A DNA stretch of 64,000 nt from Spirometra erinaceieuropaei (GCA_902702965.1 CACRXP010000065.1:1024876-1088875); one strand, 5' to 3'. Shown: positions 1 through 41,349, counted from the stretch's first letter. Notes: a model not told the origin generated them from the letters alone. Program-made: numbers and translations.

Positions 1-490
1 GGGAAGGTGTAAATGAGTCATGAATTCAATCTCCAGTACGCGTCAGGGAATATAGGCGATGACACGGCTTCAGAGACCTTATTGAGGGAATACCCCCTAC
101 CTATCCTCAGTACATGCTCAGTTGAAAATGCACAATGTACAAAAAGTGCTAACGCGAAGAGCGATGTTTATGTCCAGGACAGGTTCCTGTTTTCTTAGTA
201 CCGGAAGTGAAGAGTATATTTAAACAAACATGAAGTGCCTTATTTTCCACCATCAAGGAAGCAAACGGACTTTGATCACTTGTAATTCCATTCAGGTAGA
301 TTTCAGGTACCTCTTTCACATTCGCAGCTGTGCCTTAAAACCAGCTGTCTTCGTTAAAAAGCTTGTTTTTGGGTACTTTTGTTAAACTCGCACGAGGCAA
401 AAAACATGCACATAGTCGAAGGGATTTAAGTCCATGGTGGAAACTGTCGATAGCCTCTGGTCTATCGGATGTGATACAAACAGGAGACTT
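1..490. other. no recognisable feature
   Basis: Open frames here are short (up to 77 codons) and overlap on both strands. No repeat family, RNA or splice-consistent exon is visible. Confidence 0.5.
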
Positions 491-493
491 TAT

Positions 494-635
494 GGTAGTG
501 GGGAGCTCAACGATCGCCCTTACGGAACTCACTGGTTCCGTTATGCCTTACGGGCTGTCTCTCGAGTCCAACCAGCAGCCGCACAGCGGCGCATGATATA
601 GGCAGAATGGCATTACCGACAAGGACAAGGGAGAC
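494..635 (-). repeat. S-family SINE, tail part only
   Basis: Minus-strand copy of the S tail: the segments CTTACGGAACTCACT, CTCTCGAGTCCAACCAGCAG, CCGCACAGCGGCGCATGATA and ATTACCGACAAGGACAAGG match the other copies. The tRNA-like head is absent. Confidence 0.75.
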
Positions 636-799
636 GCAATTCCTGTTTTACGTGTCATCCCACAGTATTTGTCCTTGCTTCTTGAAGCCAATGGAACAGA
701 ACGCATTCTGAAGCATTGTCCACATCCCCTGAACTAAGGAACGCCATAAATCGCCTGTAAAGGTAAACCTTAGGGTGTTATACGCGTGCTTTCTGGTGG

Positions 800-918
800 C
801 TACTCCGGTTTTGATGAGCTGAACTCCTTGCAGCTGTGTGTCATGCAGCTGTAAAATATCGGTAAAACAGGTGTCTGGGTTTTCAGTTACTGCCAATGCT
901 CTCAGTATGGTAAATCAT
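800..918 (+). repeat. dispersed repeat, copy 1 (related to 2085-2220 and 32690-32815)
   Basis: It shares CAGCTGTNTCATGCAG, the following GTNAAACANGTGTCTG and AGTATGGTAAATC with the 2.1 kb copy. Unclassified; it lies immediately before an LTM element. Confidence 0.5.
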
Positions 919-924
919 CCAACA

Positions 925-1906
925 TGTGTAGACTACCCGTGAAATGTTAACCGAAATTCTGAAATGCGCTTTCGACTCGGAAATATCCCATCAGTATGCT
1001 TGTAGTGTTAATTACCGTTCAGCATAATCCCATGATATTTCAGTTACTTCGGGACGCCAACTTTTGCACGAATTTCTTTTCGGCCGCCTGTAAAACTGCA
1101 CTGTAAGAAAATGACTACTAATGTAGTACGAATCTTTCGTATTGATTTCCGATGTACTTAAAAATTCAAGTATATTTCACAGACAACATGGACAAAATTA
1201 TTAACTCCTTTACTCATTTAGAAGAAAATTACGTCTTCTTCAAAGTGTGTACTTAAAAGAAGGCGATAATTCGATTTTAAAAAAGCTTCTAATTGTGAGA
1301 TTTTTAAGACTATGAAAAACCCGTTCGTAAAACATCTTGTCTCTTCACTAACTAATGTTGCATGTAAAGTATACAATATGGCTCAAATCGACTGACAAGT
1401 TTTATGAACTACGTATGACCTCCTCTTAATAGCCTATAAAATGTATGATTTTCAGTACACGGAAAATATACAGCTTGTAGTTTGGAAACCTTGAATGCGA
1501 ATGTAACGGCAAGTCAGGTGCAAAATTATTCGGTAATGAAAAACGCTTTTTAAAACCGAATTATAACTTTCTTTCAAGTATAGAATTTGAAAAAGTAATT
1601 TTATTCCAAATGAGTAAAAAAATTAATATTTTGTCCATATTTTCTATGAAATATATTTGAATTTATAAGGGCATCGAAAATCACTGAGAAGAATTCGTAC
1701 TATAGAAGTAGTCATTTATACAGAACGTAGTTTTTGCAGGGGGTTGGAAAGAAGTTCCTTCAAAAGCTGACATCCCGAAGTAATTGAAATATCATGGGAT
1801 TATGCTGCACACTAATCAAAACTACCACCCTACTGAAGTAATATTTTCGAGTCGAAAGCGCATTTTGGAATTTCGGTTAACATTCCATGAGTTGGCACAC
1901 CCAGTG
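925..1906. mobile_element. LTM long-inverted-repeat element, copy A
   Basis: The left arm (from about 925, TTAACCGAAATTCTGAAATG) and the right arm (to 1906, mirror CATTTTGGAATTTCGGTTAA) are inverted copies over roughly 330-350 bases. The centre is AT-rich with no long frame. The right end reads CCAGTG followed by TA. The left end is eroded. About 980 bp, non-coding. Confidence 0.8.
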
Positions 1907-2084
1907 TATCTGTTACCTGGTGGCAGTTAATGAATATTGTGCGGTTATCTCACTGAAGCTGACGGATTTCGACCCCAATATTCTTACCAACTTTCGAACT
2001 GAGCTTATAAAACGTCATTCCAAATGATTTACTCCAAGCCAGCGCATTAAGTTCTGAGAAGATTGGAAAAATGACTTAAAGTCT

Positions 2085-2220
2085 AGGGGGAACGTTGGGG
2101 GACTCACTAGGGATCTGAAACCTCGGCAGCTGTATCATGCAGCGACAGAATGCCGTGGAAACACGTGTCTGAGTTTTTAGCTAGCATCTGTGATGTTAGC
2201 ATGGTAAATCGTGAAACATG
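2085..2220 (+). repeat. dispersed repeat, copy 2
   Basis: GGGAACGTTGGGGGACTCAC through GTTAGCATGGTAAATC parallels 32690-32815 (GGGAATGCTGGGGGACCCAC) and part of 800-918. No coding potential; family unknown. Confidence 0.55.
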
Positions 2221-2539
2221 ATTTTTTAAAATTTCTGACGCTATAATAGCTGCTGTAAAGCCATGAAGTTGATCGCTGGATAGATGAGTTTACATATCTA
2301 ATAACCATAAACGAAGGACGCATGCATTGTTGACGAACTGCGGACCGATGTACTTCGGCGTTTAAAACTCCCCAGTGAGATCTTATGGGATCGTATACCG
2401 ATCATAATACTATGACGAGTTAAGGCGAAACAGAAGTTATACGCATCGCTCTGCTTCGTAGACTGCTTAATCTTATTTGTTGCAGCTGCAAGCAAAAAGT
2501 TGAGTTACACGCTTCAATTCAAAAGGAAAATAAAAAGAC

Positions 2540-3200
2540 GGGGAAGTAGGGGAAGAAGACGTCCGGTTCCTTTGTTCTCCACCTGAATTGGTCATCGGGA
2601 TGGCAGACTGGAAATTGCAGGCAGGGTGGATGCAGCCGTGAAGTCGTTGACCCACTGCCATGAGATGACATATCGGTTGAAGATGTGCATCGAAGTGTCA
2701 CTAAATCACATGTACGACCGAGGGCGCGGCGTGAAGGTTGCTCGGGCCGAATGCACTGCGTGGGGTTTGACAGCCGCGTGACTTGTGGACGTCGTAAATT
2801 ACTGTCCTCCAGGTCGAAAATGACCAGTCAACACAGCGACTCTTCGCCTGACGAGCGGTGCGAATGAGTTTCACGCCGGTTGGCGGTCCTACGGCAGTGA
2901 TGCCCAAGTTGCCGCCGCGATCTCTTGCATGGGCGAGCCCCTCAACGCCCTCAAACACGCGGTTACGAAGTGGCACCATTCACTGCATACGTTGTTCCGA
3001 TGTATGGCCCATTCCATTTGCTGATTGGTTGACTTTTTAACTCGGAAGAAGGAGATGCGATCGCTGGAACAAGAATTTTATTGGCCTGACGTTTCGGATT
3101 CTCACTCGAACCCATCATCAGAGACAGTTGCAGGTGACTCGTAATCCTTAAACAACAGGGCAACAGATCAAGTACTTCATTCCCCATGTCTACGTCGCCT
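2540..3200 (-). mobile_element. possible retroelement remnant, unclassified
   Basis: Overlapping minus-strand frames (2701-2979 and 2963-3187) are GC-richer than the flanks. The peptide GSSENPKRQANKILVPAI (complement of about 3067-3120) resembles a segment I associate with repeated retroelement tails in invertebrates, but I cannot name the family. No catalytic motif is visible. It could also be an unrelated low-copy sequence. Confidence 0.25.
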
Positions 3201-3384
3201 TCTTAGGTACCTTATACGCAAAATGTGATATGATTTTCCGTTTGTTTTCTCCTCCTAGAATATAAGACAGATTGACTTTGTCTCAGGCTAACCAGACTAC
3301 ATATATGCACGTCTCCTTTCCCTATACCACAACCTAGAAATTGTACGATGTGAACACTTCAAGCAAAGCTGGCTCTTCTCATAA

Positions 3385-4257
3385 GATTTTAACTGAAATT
3401 CAGAAGAGTACTTTAGACTGAAAGGGTTGTAATGTTGACTATCGTAACTCAGTCACTCCAGGACGCTGGTTTTTGAATGCGCTTCTTCATGGCCGCCTGC
3501 AATAACCACACCCCGTAAAAAGGACTACTCGAATACTGTGAGTCCTTCGCCATTGATTTTCGATGCCCTCATAAAGTGACATGTATTTTATCAATTACAT
3601 GTCTAATGTGCTCAAAAATATTCCTCGTTGTACTTATTTTGGCAGAAAATTACGTCTTCCTCAGGTTTTACACACGAAGAACTGATATCTTTAGCTCTTA
3701 AAAAAGTTTCCTTTCCAAACTATTTGAATCCGACCCGCATTTCCGTTTGCGTTTAGGGTTTTCAAACTACCTGCCGTTTATTTACCTTGCAAGGAAAGTC
3801 ATACAGTGCTCTTCGCTATTGCGAGGATGTCATACAGTCTTGTTATATAGGTGGACCATGCTGTAGTACTTCATACGCAGCACTACCAAACGAACAATTG
3901 AAATGCTCCACAAATGGACATCCCATAATTGGAAAAAGTTTTATAATTTCAAATTCGTTAAAAACTGGAAAATGCCTTTTCTTTGAGTGTAAAGTTTGAA
4001 GAAAGACAAAAGTTACTATCAAGAAAGTGTATTAAAGAGTAATGTCCGTAGGTTTCGCAAAAGTGTGTTCGGATTTATAAGGAAAAAATACCTATTACTT
4101 TATTTTTTCGCCGAGCGTGGTTTTAGTAGGCGACCGAAAAGAAACGCATTCAGAAGCCGGCATCACGGCGTGACTGGAATACCCTGGGATTATGCTGTAC
4201 AACACAACCTCACCTAGTTAATCCCTCCCAACTGAAAACACGTTTGAGAATTTCGAA
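3385..4257. mobile_element. LTM element, copy B (diverged)
   Basis: The left arm contains GCCATTGATTTTCGATGCCC and a TACGTCTTCCTC segment. The right arm contains the mirror terminus with CTGGAATACCCTGGGATTAT, then GAATTTCGAAG. The arms are more diverged than in copy C, and both outer ends are eroded. No transposase frame. Confidence 0.65.
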
Positions 4258-4404
4258 GCAGCACTCACAGCTGCTGAGGCAGCTGCGGTCAGAAAACAGT
4301 TCTGCGCACAGAAGCCTGAAGAGCGACCGTTCGCTGATTGGACAGGGGCTGGACTGCTTCAGAGCTGGCCTCCGAGTGTCACTGGCTTGCGCACATGCCT
4401 GCAT

Positions 4405-4640
4405 ACGACGGTTACGTCGCCGCAAACGACAACGTCCACGGCTGCGCCACGAGGTCCACCCAGCAGCGGTGACTTGCGCGTGAACTTGTTTATAAGGAAA
4501 CGGACTTGATCGGCATCTATCAGACTCTCGCCCTTTCCCCCTCAACTTTGCTCCGATAGCCAGACATCGTCAGGACAATCGGGAGTTAGCTCAGGCATGC
4601 TGACTGACAAAGCTAAGCGTTCCGTCTACACATGTCACAC
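4405..4640 (+). repeat. G-family dispersed repeat, copy 1
   Basis: It carries GCCGCAAACGACAACG, GCAGCGGTGACTTGCGCGTG, a TTTATAAGGAAACGGACTTG segment, and further on TGACAAAGCTAAGCGTTCCG. These occur in the same order at 13.8 kb and 26.4 kb. Unclassified; somewhat GC-rich. Confidence 0.55.
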
Positions 4641-4647
4641 AAACAAA

Positions 4648-4668
4648 CACACACACACACACACACAC
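4648..4668. repeat. (CA)n microsatellite
   Basis: About ten CA units, preceded by AAACAAACA. Confidence 0.9.
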
Positions 4669-4982
4669 CACCTGATTCACGCTCCAGACGTACCAGGTTA
4701 CAATACGGGCGGAACAGATCACAGAATAATGTGAATACCTCACTCTCAGTTCCGAGAGAGACTGAATTACCCTGACAGTTAAAAACCTTCCAGGCCACAC
4801 CGGTGACGTACTCGTTCAAATAATTTCAATTTTTTATTGGTTCCCCTGCTGGCCTGTCGACCTTGACGCACTCAGTAGTTTTAGATTGAAGTGCTGTCGT
4901 GTTGATGAGTCGAAATGGTGATTCCTTGGGGACACTAGATAAGCATTAAGTGGTTGATTGTCATCCTACGCACATAGTAATC

Positions 4983-5258
4983 GGTAAGATGTGGTTATGT
5001 AGCTCCACCTGATGGACACAATACTGTTAGGGTTGGGGTTAGGGTTAGTGCCAGGGTTAGGATAAGGGCAACTATTCCTCAACCACTCAAAGTACAGCCG
5101 CGCATTCCCAATAGTTTTTCTTTTGCATACAACTACCTGACCTCGTCGCCTGTGCGTTCCCTGGCTCCACCTGTAAAAACCCCTACTGCCACCGGTCCCG
5201 CATTAGAGGTGGCTGGGGGTTTATGTACTTCAGGTAGGGCTACATTGCCACATCTGAC
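4983..5258 (+). mobile_element. T1 inverted-repeat element with telomere-like core, copy 1
   Basis: Terminal inverted repeats of about 28 bases: left GGTAAGATGTGGTTATGTAG, right the mirror ending CCACATCTGACC. The inside has TTAGGG-like units at 5028-5067, then conserved CCACTCAAAGTACA, GCGCATTCCCAATAG and GACCTCGTCGCCTGTG. No coding capacity; 276 bp; a MITE-like non-autonomous element. Confidence 0.85.
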
Positions 5259-5259
5259 C

Positions 5260-6990
5260 CTTATTTAAACCCGATGCGAGGGCCCGAATTCTATTCTTTT
5301 TTAAATGTTCGAATACGCAAATGCTCTCAGTGCTTCGGACCATCAAAACTGGCACTGCAGAACTGAACCGATCGATGGTTCCGTCTGTAGCCATAAATTT
5401 CTGAGGGGGAGTTCAAAATGTCCCGAAACATGATGCAAGGTCAGGCTGACTGGCTGTGACTGTTTCAAGAGTATGTATGTCAGTATGTACTTCGAGAGCT
5501 TCGCTCCAACCAGGACCAAAAGACTGGCCGCTAAGCCGCGTCATTTTTAATTAAAGTTCCGCGCCGCTTCTGTGTGATCAACGCAGTGTCGAAAAGGTAT
5601 CGAATCGAAGTGCCCGGGATACCATCCTAACTGCTATTGGTTGCGCAGGATCTTAAAAACCGGTACACCTTATGCCAGCATCCTCAAAAACCTAGTTTCA
5701 AAAAACGCGCTAATTAATATATTCTGTAAAGCGGTCGACTGCATGCGCTGGACCAGAAACTGCACCGATTGCATCCCCTGACCGACTTTTTGGCCACAAT
5801 GCAGACCCAAAGCGCATTAATCTGCAGCAGGTTTGCTAATTGACTCGAAGTGCCCTGATCGGAGGGGGAATGTCCGCTATTAGGATGCATTTGTTAACGA
5901 GGTGAGAGAAAGAGAGAGAGAGAGAGAGAGATTGCAATGATTGAATCGGCCTTTTTACGTCCTTTTGGGAGAGTATGTTTTGCAACTGGCTGCCTGGATC
6001 ATCGTAAGTGGTTAATAAGTGTTTACAACAAAGAGGAGGCGACTAATGGAGGTCATGTGATGACAGGTTTTCGAATGTCGATGTGTTTTCGCGTGGAGAA
6101 GATAAAGCCTCCCGGGATGGAAGGAAGGAAGGGAGAGAGAGAATTCAGATCTGGATAGCTGGCACAAAAAAACTGCATTAACACCGGTAAGAAGATCAAA
6201 ATGACAACATTTCCTGCACACATGTACTTATTTCCGTCAGTTTTCCGAAGTAATGTGACCGGTGAATTGAAGGTACCGTTATAGCACGCCAGAGTTTCCA
6301 TAGGGTAGCCATGGGAAATCTTATGAAGCTGGTAGGAACTAGTACATGCTCTTCCAGATACACGTTAGTACTTATTTTTTTTATTGTAACGCAAGTCAGC
6401 GTTGAAAATCATCTCCATTTCATTCACCAATCCAGACATGCTACTTTTCGATTAAAAGGCTGTTTGAACATTTGTGTCTATCTCATCAGCAAGCAAATCG
6501 GAAATTAGCTAACCTTTTTGTGTTTTGAAATGCAAAGCAAGCCCGTATGTTAAAATCATCTATTGTTTCAGACGCCAAAGACAAAGCAAAAATGAAAAAA
6601 ATTGTAAGTGGCACAAAAAACGTGTGTCTGTTAGAATAAACAGTCAGACTTTAAGTCATACAGGGGGAGAGGCAAGTGATGACAGGGAAGCTGGTAGAGC
6701 ATATGTACGGTGTGAGTGCGTATGCCATTTTTTATCATATATATGCGAAAGATATAACAGGAAGACGGCTGACCGATATGACCATTTATGACCTGAACTG
6801 CTCCATCATTTAGCGTCAATGTTAACAACTTGCCACTAAACCACGGGTGCGTTGTAATGCCGGCAGCGAGCATGAATATAAGTATCCTTGTCTGTCTCTC
6901 TTTCTGTCTTCTCTGCTCCCTGAGCTAAGATCGTGTGCATTTATGTATATATATGTACTGGAAAATGAGCATCCCAAGAAATTTAACTGA
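5260..6990. other. no gene recognised
   Basis: It contains only a (GA)n tract at 5910-5931. Frames up to 88 codons (such as 6525-6791) have no family resemblance or splice support. Confidence 0.5.
5910..5931. repeat. (AG)n microsatellite
   Basis: Eleven AG units following GGTGAGAGAA. Confidence 0.9.
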
Positions 6991-6991
6991 A

Positions 6992-7007
6992 ATATATATA
7001 TATATAT
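6992..7007. repeat. (TA)n microsatellite
   Basis: Eight TA units in an AT-rich context. Confidence 0.85.
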
Positions 7008-7017
7008 TTCTAGTGAC

Positions 7018-7358
7018 AGATGAGCGCTCACCGATCAGGTTACAGAACGTGCTTGTTCCGTTATGCCTTGGGGCTCATACTTGAGCGCTCGAAGGCAGTC
7101 ACACAGCAACTAATAGTAAAAATAAATGAGATGGTACCAACAACGCCAAGGAAGACCGGAATGACCACATCTGGCTTATTGGCCGTTATCAGCCAGTCAT
7201 ACCTAGCCCCAAATGTGGATCGCTTGAGATTCGGACCCGGGATCTTCGGTCATGGAGTTTGAAACTCTACCTTTGAGCCACGGGTCCATTGTCCTGTCGG
7301 TTGTAATCGGGAATTTCATTTAGGGCAGATGGGCGCTCAGCGATCAGGTTCACGCGGT
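7018..7358 (-). repeat. S-family SINE unit, linker, and start of a second tail
   Basis: On the minus strand this reads a few bases of one tail (7329-7358), the conserved linker (7291-7328, mirror of CCCGATTACAACCGACAGG), the tRNA-like head (A box and B box region about 7205-7290), the body, and a tail ending near 7020. The order tail-linker-head repeats that at 17.3, 33.7, 43.5 and 61.9 kb. Confidence 0.7.
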
Positions 7359-7359
7359 A

Positions 7360-8136
7360 AGTGCTCTGGACAAACACGGAGGACAGATCGAGGTTTGGCA
7401 AGCGTTATCGGGCTGCGTATCGGTAACAAATTCCACACATGGGGGTGTGACGGGTAGGGGTTGGTGGCATCGCTAGGTGCGGGGTCACGCCGCGCCAGCC
7501 ACCTGCCCCCGGTCTTCTTGACTCTGTCATGAAACTGGGGCTGGAAGGTGACGTCAGGGTGTGGTAGATGCAGCGCAAGCCATCAACCAATATAAACGAA
7601 TTCCTGCGTAAATCACCGTCCCTGAGCCGACCCTGCAGTGGGACACACGGTAGACATTATGGATAGAGACGGTTGATCTGTCATGCTGTTCTTGCCCCAG
7701 ACGGCGCCTAAGATTATAATTGGCTGAGTGAGGACGGAATAAGCCCGCAGAGGTTCCGTATCAGTCTGCTCTCAACTCTGTCCTCACGCCCTCTGCTGTC
7801 ACAGCTTGGGCGAGTTCGGTCTGACAGGTAGTTACTTGCTGTTAACATCCGTCAGGCATTCGAAACTTGTATGTCGATTTCATTGCAACTGTCGAATTGC
7901 TAACGCACAATGAGTACTGCATGTGGATATGCTGACATGCCGAGTTGATTACAAAAAGGAGCATCGTTTTGATTTTATCTTGTCTAGTTTCCTCACTATC
8001 AACAGACGACCTCATTTTCTATCTACCTCAGTACGTCAACAGTTCCGGTCGGGAGGTTACCACCTGAATGGGGTGACAGAGTTCTATTCGGGACTAAGGA
8101 CCAGACATTAATAAATCTCCAATAAGAGTTCGAGAC
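7360..8136. other. no recognisable feature
   Basis: Mixed-composition sequence without repeats, RNA genes or splice-consistent frames that I can identify. Confidence 0.45.
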
Positions 8137-8195
8137 TTGAGTTTCGGAAGACTATGTTCTAAGGATGAAGGTTCGTATCCGGCAGAACAGGAGGA

Positions 8196-8267
8196 AAAGG
8201 GATGGGGGAGGGGGAGGGGAGGGGAGGAGGAGGAGGAGGAGGAGGAGGAGGAGGAGGAGGAGGAGAC
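8196..8267 (+). repeat. purine tract: GGGGA units then (AGG)n
   Basis: GGGGAGGGGGAGGGGAGGGG grades into about fourteen AGG/GGA triplets. It produces long Glu, Arg or Pro frames on both strands that are not genes. Confidence 0.9.
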
Positions 8268-8269
8268 GA

Positions 8270-9190
8270 CCAAGGAGGGATTCCGACGTTCAGGAAGGAA
8301 GATATGTTTATCGGGCGTCCCGGACTCGTGCTCGCATTCATCATCAGCAAATGAAGCATTTTGACCACGCGTCGTCTATTTGTGTTGAGTTCCATTTTTG
8401 TACAATTTTTGTAAAATGTGAATAAAGCAGATCGTCTTTCAGACATGGCAAGGAATCCTGAGGCTGTTTCTTACGCCCGAATTTGAAAGGACAATCAGGG
8501 CCAATGGGACGGATGGGTGCCTCCGTGGCTGCCCTTGTACATTACCCCTGCTATTCCTAAAAAAGTAGAAGCCCTTGTCTGCCTCATGCATACGCTGCGT
8601 GCGCCCTGTCGTGGCCACTAATGCTGACTGACCGGCGCCATTTGAAGGAGTGGTGGATATGACGCTCCACTTCCGATGGCCTTTGTGTGCCTATGTCAGC
8701 GCGCCGGTTTTTTCGAATGCGGTGTGGGGGCCGCCGAAACTAGGCGCCCGGCTCTTAGTTGTCGGGGTCTAGACCCCGTAGTCCCCACCACCGCCACCCC
8801 CCTCCGCCTTCTGCCGGGTGAGTGCGTGCATGCGCGCCGCAGGTGAGTGGCATGAGAGAGCGTCACATTCAAACCTGCCGTCGGCGTGAGTATCAATCAC
8901 CCATTGGTTGAGTAACCTTCGACGGCAGCCAATCGGAGCTCAAACATGCACGCCCGGAGGCTGCTGAGCAGTCCGGCTCATGCGCCCACCGCGTTTCTCA
9001 GCGTGTCCGACAAGGTCGCGGTCCACAACACAGACACACACGCGAGCACCTGCAAATGCTCGTTGTAGGCTAGAGAACGCCGTGCTGACGGTGAATTGCC
9101 GCACATAGCAGCGCACTTTGCTCTCCCTCCTCGTCAGTCGCACTGTTGACAGCACCAGCTTTATTCGGAGTTTCCAATTTCATCTGCCCT
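8270..9190. other. upstream region of tincar, GC-rich from about 8600
   Basis: There are many CpG dinucleotides between 8600 and 9160. Possible promoter or first-exon region, but no specific element can be assigned. Confidence 0.3.
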
Positions 9191-9280
9191 CTCCCACAGG
9201 TGGCAAGCAAGTATTGTGATGCACTGACTGCCTGTGGACTGCTCCTGACTGAATCTGGTTTAATTGAAAAGGGGAGCAAA
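9191..9280 (+). other. splice acceptor and 5' UTR of tincar exon 1
   Basis: The sequence CTCTCCCACAG ending at 9199 is a good 3' splice site, followed by 81 bases to the ATG at 9281. The upstream exon and promoter are not identifiable. The 8.7-9.2 kb stretch is GC-richer than its surroundings and could contain the first exon, but I see no convincing TATA box or initiator. Confidence 0.45.
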
Positions 9281-39015
<29,735 letters not shown>

Positions 39016-39758
39016 ACCATGTAACTCTCCTTTTCCGATCATCCTCCTGTCATCCACGCCTGTCATCCAACCAAATTGGCATTTTCCACTAAAGAGTACG
39101 CTAACGACTTATCTCGACCCGTGCTTCTGGAGACTTCTGCTCAGCTCTCCTCAATCCCACTGCACCAGAGACGTTTCTATTTCCCACACCTTCTAAGCGA
39201 AGTTCTCGCTGTTCCCTATGTGCGGCGCCTGCCGAGCAGCCATAGGTTTTTATCTTATTTTTTTGTCCTCTTCCCCTACCCAATGTGGTACGTTCGCTAG
39301 TACGTATCCATGCATTGCTTATACATATATTTGTGTCACAAACACTTAACGTCTTCTTGCCTACGCGTGGCTCCGGCCGGTGTTTACCATACTTACTTCT
39401 CGCCCACGTTGTAAATACTTTGCCAAAAGTAATAATGCAAACATCCCACAAAGACTTCTCTTCTCTCGCCTTTTCTCACTCTGAAAACAGAGTCGGCCAC
39501 GCGCAGTTGCTACAGACAACCTCCTAACCGCTGATGTCCGTAAAAGTACGTTTGGCCAGACACCTACAGGTGGGGTGGGGTGGGGTAGAGGGATCCGGCC
39601 TTCGTCGAGGCCTGACCATCTGACCACCGTCAGTTTATTTTAATGACCGAAGGGACTGCGGTTGGTTGCCGATACCTTCACGAGTAGTTGCTTATTCAAA
39701 AGTCGTACTACAAGCGCCGGCTCCGGAAGAGTACATGGCTCCAGGTTGGGCAAATAAA
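39016..39758 (+). terminator. putative tincar 3' UTR with polyadenylation signal
   Basis: After the TAG stop there is unstructured, pyrimidine-rich sequence without repeats. The first canonical AATAAA hexamer I see is at 39753-39758. It would give a 3' UTR of roughly 750-770 bases. This is inference from the hexamer only. Confidence 0.35.
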
Positions 39759-39839
39759 GCGAGAGAGCTGGGCTGAATATTTAGCTTAGTCGATCACGAG
39801 AGTATTTTTAAGGTGTTACAAATAGCGAACACTCCAGAT

Positions 39840-40115
39840 TAACAGCGATATTGTCACTTGTCCTGGCGGCTGATGACGCAAGTGGGTGTACCGGCAAAGA
39901 GTACGGAGGTTACCAAGGCCTCACACTGCGTCACTGTGCGAGTTCAGGCCCACGGCGGCCTCCCAGCCGTTCGACAGGGTTGCGTCCTGTCGTTCCTCAC
40001 ACTTAACTGGGTGCTAAAGCGGATTCTATGGGGGTTCATGCTCGGTTATGATGGTGTCGGGTTCTCATCAGGACCCCGATGGGTTGACTTCGGCTGCTGC
40101 GCCAGACTAGGTTGA
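39840..40115 (+). pseudogene. RTE-type LINE reverse-transcriptase remnant
   Basis: The translation contains LPAVRQGCVLS followed by LNWVLKRILWG and GYDGVGFSSG. This follows the RTE pattern in which VRQGCVLSP...WVL precedes the catalytic YADD block. The frame then ends and the YADD block is not recognisable, so only a fragment of the palm domain survives. RTE assignment is by motif recall. Confidence 0.6.
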
Positions 40116-40159
40116 CCAACAGAAGGCAGTGTGTTGGGTCCTCCAGATAAGTCGATTTA

Positions 40160-40330
40160 TCCACCAAGACTGACTCCCAGTGGTGATCGCACGCCGCCAA
40201 ACGCCCTAGTGACAGCCATGCGGCTTCCGTCTGTTACAGACATCGCTCACACACCGGGCCCAATGACCCCAACATGCCGACCTCGCCATGCGGGTGGCAT
40301 GGGAACTATATGGGTATGACTAGCCATCCC
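40160..40330 (+). repeat. dispersed direct repeat R4, copy 1
   Basis: GGTGATCGCACGCCGCC, TTACAGACATCGCTCACACA, CCCCAACATGCCGACCTCGC and CATGCGGGTGG parallel 40555-40720. They may be flank or tail sequence of the adjacent RTE element, but this is unproven. Confidence 0.55.
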
Positions 40331-40554
40331 AGACGCTTAGATATGTCCACAACCGGTATTTGCACTCTCCATTTACCTGAAGTGACCTGATAGTGAATGA
40401 CTGAAGGCACGCGTCTGCCAGTTTGACTTTTTAGTCTAGAGCATACATGCAGGCTCCAAAGAAGTATAGACCAGTTTATCTGAAGAGGCGCTAGACTGTC
40501 TGAACTTGGTGAATGGAAGTATTAGTTGGATAGTGAATCCAGCGCTTTGTTGTC

Positions 40555-40720
40555 AGGGGGCGTCGGTCAGCGCTAGCTCCAGGTGGCGATAGCACGCCGC
40601 CTGAACCGTCCCTCCTCGTGTCCAAAACTTACAGACATCGTTCATCCCCCTCCACCCCCAGCCCCAACGACTCCAGCGCGCCGGCGTCGTCATGCGGGCG
40701 GAGTGGGAACAAGGGGCATG
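40555..40720 (+). repeat. dispersed direct repeat R4, copy 2
   Basis: GTGGCGATAGCACGCCGCC, TTACAGACATCGTTCATCCC, CCCCAACGACTCCAGCGCGC and CATGCGGGCGG match copy 1 about 390 bp upstream. Confidence 0.55.
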
Positions 40721-41109
40721 AGTCACTTCCCATGACACCTGTGAGCCCTGTCTACGGTGCACGCGTCCATTCCCATGCAATTGTAGCTGCTTGATAATGA
40801 AATACAGAGGGCATATGTTTGCCATTTTGCCTTTTCAATCATACCGCAGGAATACTCGCAGAAAATAGGAAGTACTGGGATATTGCAGCTCTAGTCGGGC
40901 GAAGGTGTACCTCGTGTTGAACGGCTGTCATCTTGAAGAACCAATTGTAAGAATATGCTGGCTAGGTTGTTATTAATTGGGCGGACCGGAGGTGCCACCG
41001 CTCGAAATGGTGGTTCTCACAGTCTGTAGATCTGCTAGGATGTCTTGGTCGTCGCAAAGGTCCACATGTACTCGACATCCTCCTGATAATTTGCCCTTTT
41101 TCGGTTATG

Positions 41110-41345
41110 GGTCAGATGTGCTTATGTAGCCATCCGCCTGTAGCACGGAACCGGTGGCTTTTCATAGACGGGGCTGGGGAACACACAGGCGACGAGGTCG
41201 AGTAATTGTATGCAGAAGAAAAGCTATTGGGAAATGCGCATTTGTGCTTTGAGTGGTTGAGAAATAGTTGCCCTAACCCTAGCCCCGAACTCTAATCCCT
41301 AACAGTATCGCGTCCATCAGGTGCGACTGCACAACCACATCTCAC
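41110..41345 (-). mobile_element. T1 element, copy 4 (inverted orientation)
   Basis: GTCAGATGTGCTTATGTAGC at the left, mirror CACAACCACATCTCACG at the right. Inner blocks CACAGGCGACGAGGTCGAG, AAGCTATTGGGAAATGCGC and CCCTAACCCTAGCCC are present. Confidence 0.82.
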
Positions 41346-41349
41346 GCGG

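Noticed and set aside
5028..5067. Chromosome end or true telomere array
   Set aside because: The TTAGGG-like units are few, degenerate and enclosed by T1 inverted repeats at several interior positions.
8137..8446. Glu-, Arg- and Pro-rich frames
   Set aside because: They are readings of the (AGG)n purine tract on both strands.
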